From NCBI RefSeq assembly GCF_021151785.1, contig NZ_JAGKWP010000052.1, positions 1 through 16,025 on the forward strand: 16,025 nucleotides of DNA, written 5' to 3'. The notes beneath the pieces were generated by a model. That model did not search any database. It had not been told where the DNA came from and saw only the letters and a list, made by a program, of their open reading frames with translations. The stretch comes from Flavobacterium sp. GTDB taxonomy: Bacteria > Bacteroidota > Bacteroidia > Flavobacteriales > Flavobacteriaceae. Of this stretch, positions 14,674-16,025 are shown piece by piece; the first letter of the stretch is position 1, and each line of letters starts with the position of its first letter. Made by a program: the position numbers and the translations under genes.

Positions 14674-14691
14674 TAAAGAAAACACACAAAC

Positions 14692-14735
14692 AAAAAAGAA
14701 TCCGATGTTACTGTAGCAAGTACATCGGATTTTTT
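14692..14735. terminator. Bidirectional terminator between the DUF5723-like gene and glutathione peroxidase
   Basis: Arms AATCCGATGT (14699-14708) and ACATCGGATT (14722-14731) form a 10-bp stem around a 13-base loop that can pair further. Six A precede and a T-run follows, so it can end both convergent transcripts. Confidence 0.9.
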
Positions 14736-14738
14736 ATT

Positions 14739-15218
14739 TTAAATAACTTGATCTAAATATTTAGCGATTGCCTCAGGTTTTGTAATGGGAGAAAACCTTT
14801 TTAAAGGCTTTCCATTTTTATCAACAACAAATTTGGTAAAGTTCCATTTAATTCTGCTCCCAAAAAGGCCGCCTAACTTACTTTTTAAGAATTTAAAAAC
14901 AGGATGCGCCCCACTCCCATTTACCTCAATTTTTGCAAACATCGGAAAAGTAACACCATAATTCAGTAAACAACCTGAAGCGATTTCTGTTTCACTTCCC
15001 GGCTCCTGGTTTCCAAACTGATTACATGGAAAACCTAAAACAACTACATTTTTATCTCTATACTGCTTGTACAATTGCTCTAAACCTTCATATTGAGGAG
15101 TTAAACCACATTTACTAGCTGTATTGACAATCACTAAAGTCTTACCCTTAAAATGTTCCATAGACAACTCTTTACCTTGTAAAGTAGTTGCTTTCAAAGC
15201 ATAAAAATCTTCACTCAT
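14739..15218 (-). CDS. Glutathione peroxidase-type thiol peroxidase
   Basis: This soluble thioredoxin-fold peroxidase reduces hydrogen and organic peroxides; 159 residues, full length. The peroxidatic cysteine is C37 in NTASKCGLT, with the remaining catalytic residues Q71 (FGNQEPG) and W125-N126 (KWNFTKF). C83 in ASGCLLNYGV lies 46 residues after C37, the same spacing as the peroxidatic and resolving cysteines of yeast Gpx3 (C36, C82). This suggests a thioredoxin-dependent two-cysteine mechanism rather than true glutathione dependence. There is no signal peptide, so it should be cytoplasmic. It is divergent from the lipoprotein gene with 56 bp between them; only weak near-matches to -7 boxes are seen there. 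Confidence 0.95.
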   Translation of the reverse strand: MSEDFYALKATTLQGKELSMEHFKGKTLVIVNTASKCGLTPQYEGLEQLYKQYRDKNVVVLGFPCNQFGNQEPGSETEIASGCLLNYGVTFPMFAKIEVNGSGAHPVFKFLKSKLGGLFGSRIKWNFTKFVVDKNGKPLKRFSPITKPEAIAKYLDQVI

Positions 15219-15274
15219 TTTTAACGTTTACTTATTGAATTAAAAGTATATTTACTGATGTAAAAATAAATAAA

Positions 15275-15988
15275 ATGAAACGAACAATTGCATGTTTAAC
15301 ATTTGTTTTGGCCTTGTCTAGTTGTGCTGAAATGCAACAAGTGATCGATCAATTACCTCAAAGTACAGGTATATTAAGTCAGGCTGAAATAGGAAATGGT
15401 TTAAAAGAAGCCTTAACCAATGGCATCAATAAACAAGTTAATAAATTAACGGTTACTGATGGTTTCTTTAAAAATGAAATGGTGAAAATTTTACTTCCAG
15501 AGGAAGTTCAAAAAGTAGATGCAAAATTAAGACAACTAGGCATGAGCAAATTAGCGGATGAAGGATTAAAAATAATCAATAGAGCAGCTGAAGAAGCCGT
15601 AAAAGAAGCTACCCCTATTTTTATTGATGCTGTTAAACAAATGACTTTTTCAGATGCTAAAACTATTTTAATGGGAAATGAACATGCTGCTACCTCTTAT
15701 TTACAAAATACTACTTCTACTGCTTTATACGCCAAATTTAATCCTGTCATTAAAAAATCATTTACTAAAGTAGGTGCTGATAAAGTTTGGAATCAAATCT
15801 TTTCGAAATACAACAGCCTTCCTCTTGTTAAAAAAGTAAACCCTGATTTAACAGATTACACTACTAATAAGGCGATGGAAGGTGTTTTTAAAATGATTGC
15901 CCTAGAAGAAAAAGATATACGAACAAACATACAATCGAGAACATCAGAAACGTTAAAAAAAGTTTTTGCCTTACAAGACAAAAAATAA
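15275..15988 (+). CDS. DUF4197-like lipoprotein
   Basis: This predicted lipoprotein of 237 residues has signal peptide and lipobox LSSC with the lipidated cysteine at 17. The next residues (AEMQQ) lack the acidic surface-export signal described for Bacteroidetes, so it probably stays on the periplasmic side. The mature part is helical with the pattern I associate with DUF4197: LSQAEIGNGLKEALTNGI (about 34-51), DGFFKNEMVKILLPEEVQKV, EEAVKEATPIFIDAVKQMTFSDAKTILMG and the C-terminal RTSETLKKVFALQDKK. The function of the family is unknown. No clear promoter is visible; TATATTTA (15247-15254) is a near match. Beyond the stop, 15989-16025 holds nothing I can identify. Confidence 0.88.
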   Translation: MKRTIACLTFVLALSSCAEMQQVIDQLPQSTGILSQAEIGNGLKEALTNGINKQVNKLTVTDGFFKNEMVKILLPEEVQKVDAKLRQLGMSKLADEGLKIINRAAEEAVKEATPIFIDAVKQMTFSDAKTILMGNEHAATSYLQNTTSTALYAKFNPVIKKSFTKVGADKVWNQIFSKYNSLPLVKKVNPDLTDYTTNKAMEGVFKMIALEEKDIRTNIQSRTSETLKKVFALQDKK

Positions 15989-16025
15989 ACCTAATTTTTT
16001 AATAATCAACAACATAATATAACAA

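Overview
The window is AT-rich chromosomal DNA that looks like a member of the Flavobacteriaceae, probably Flavobacterium or a close relative. The evidence is a Bacteroidetes-type promoter grammar (TAnnTTTG -7 boxes, TTG/TTTG at -33), no obvious Shine-Dalgarno sequences before start codons, and several Bacteroidetes-typical families: a carboxypeptidase-regulatory/plug/beta-barrel outer membrane receptor, a DUF5723-like outer membrane protein, a DUF4197-like lipoprotein, a short MenE, and a DnaX lacking the zinc-binding insert. Nearly everything here is core or housekeeping sequence. I see no insertion sequence, prophage, CRISPR array or tRNA.

Layout, left to right. (1) Bases 50-2460: a minus-strand phosphate uptake operon, a DUF47/PhoU-like gene followed by a PiT phosphate transporter. 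It ends in a strong hairpin terminator and is preceded by an 11-bp-period direct repeat resembling a Pho box, placed where a -33 element should be. (2) Bases 2507-2815: RNase P RNA (rnpB) on the minus strand, divergent from dnaX. (3) Bases 2912-6257: dnaX, whose tau-specific part lies in the -1 frame behind a run of ten A, followed 14 bp later by an acyl-CoA carboxylase carboxyltransferase gene. (4) Bases 6322-7953: a secreted M1 metallopeptidase whose start codon lies just after a terminator-like hairpin. (5) Bases 8067-10012: a minus-strand pair, a CPBP membrane protease and menE (menaquinone synthesis), with stop and start codons overlapping by one base. (6) Bases 10065-12931: an ArsC-like reductase and a large outer membrane receptor. 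(7) Bases 12986-13156: a 56-residue membrane protein on the minus strand with a good promoter of its own. (8) Bases 13324-15988: a DUF5723-like outer membrane protein, a minus-strand two-cysteine glutathione peroxidase, and a DUF4197-like lipoprotein.

The most interesting signal is in dnaX. The zero frame stops right after the clamp-loader core (361 residues, gamma-like), and the tau C-terminus (567 residues in total) needs a -1 shift at A10-G, which contains the heptamer A AAA AAG in the same phase as Escherichia coli dnaX. The polarity is reversed, because in E. coli the shift makes the short form. An assembly error in the homopolymer is the main alternative. Second in interest are the Pho-box-like repeat and a roughly 160-residue soluble insert, carrying an internal duplication, in the phosphate transporter.
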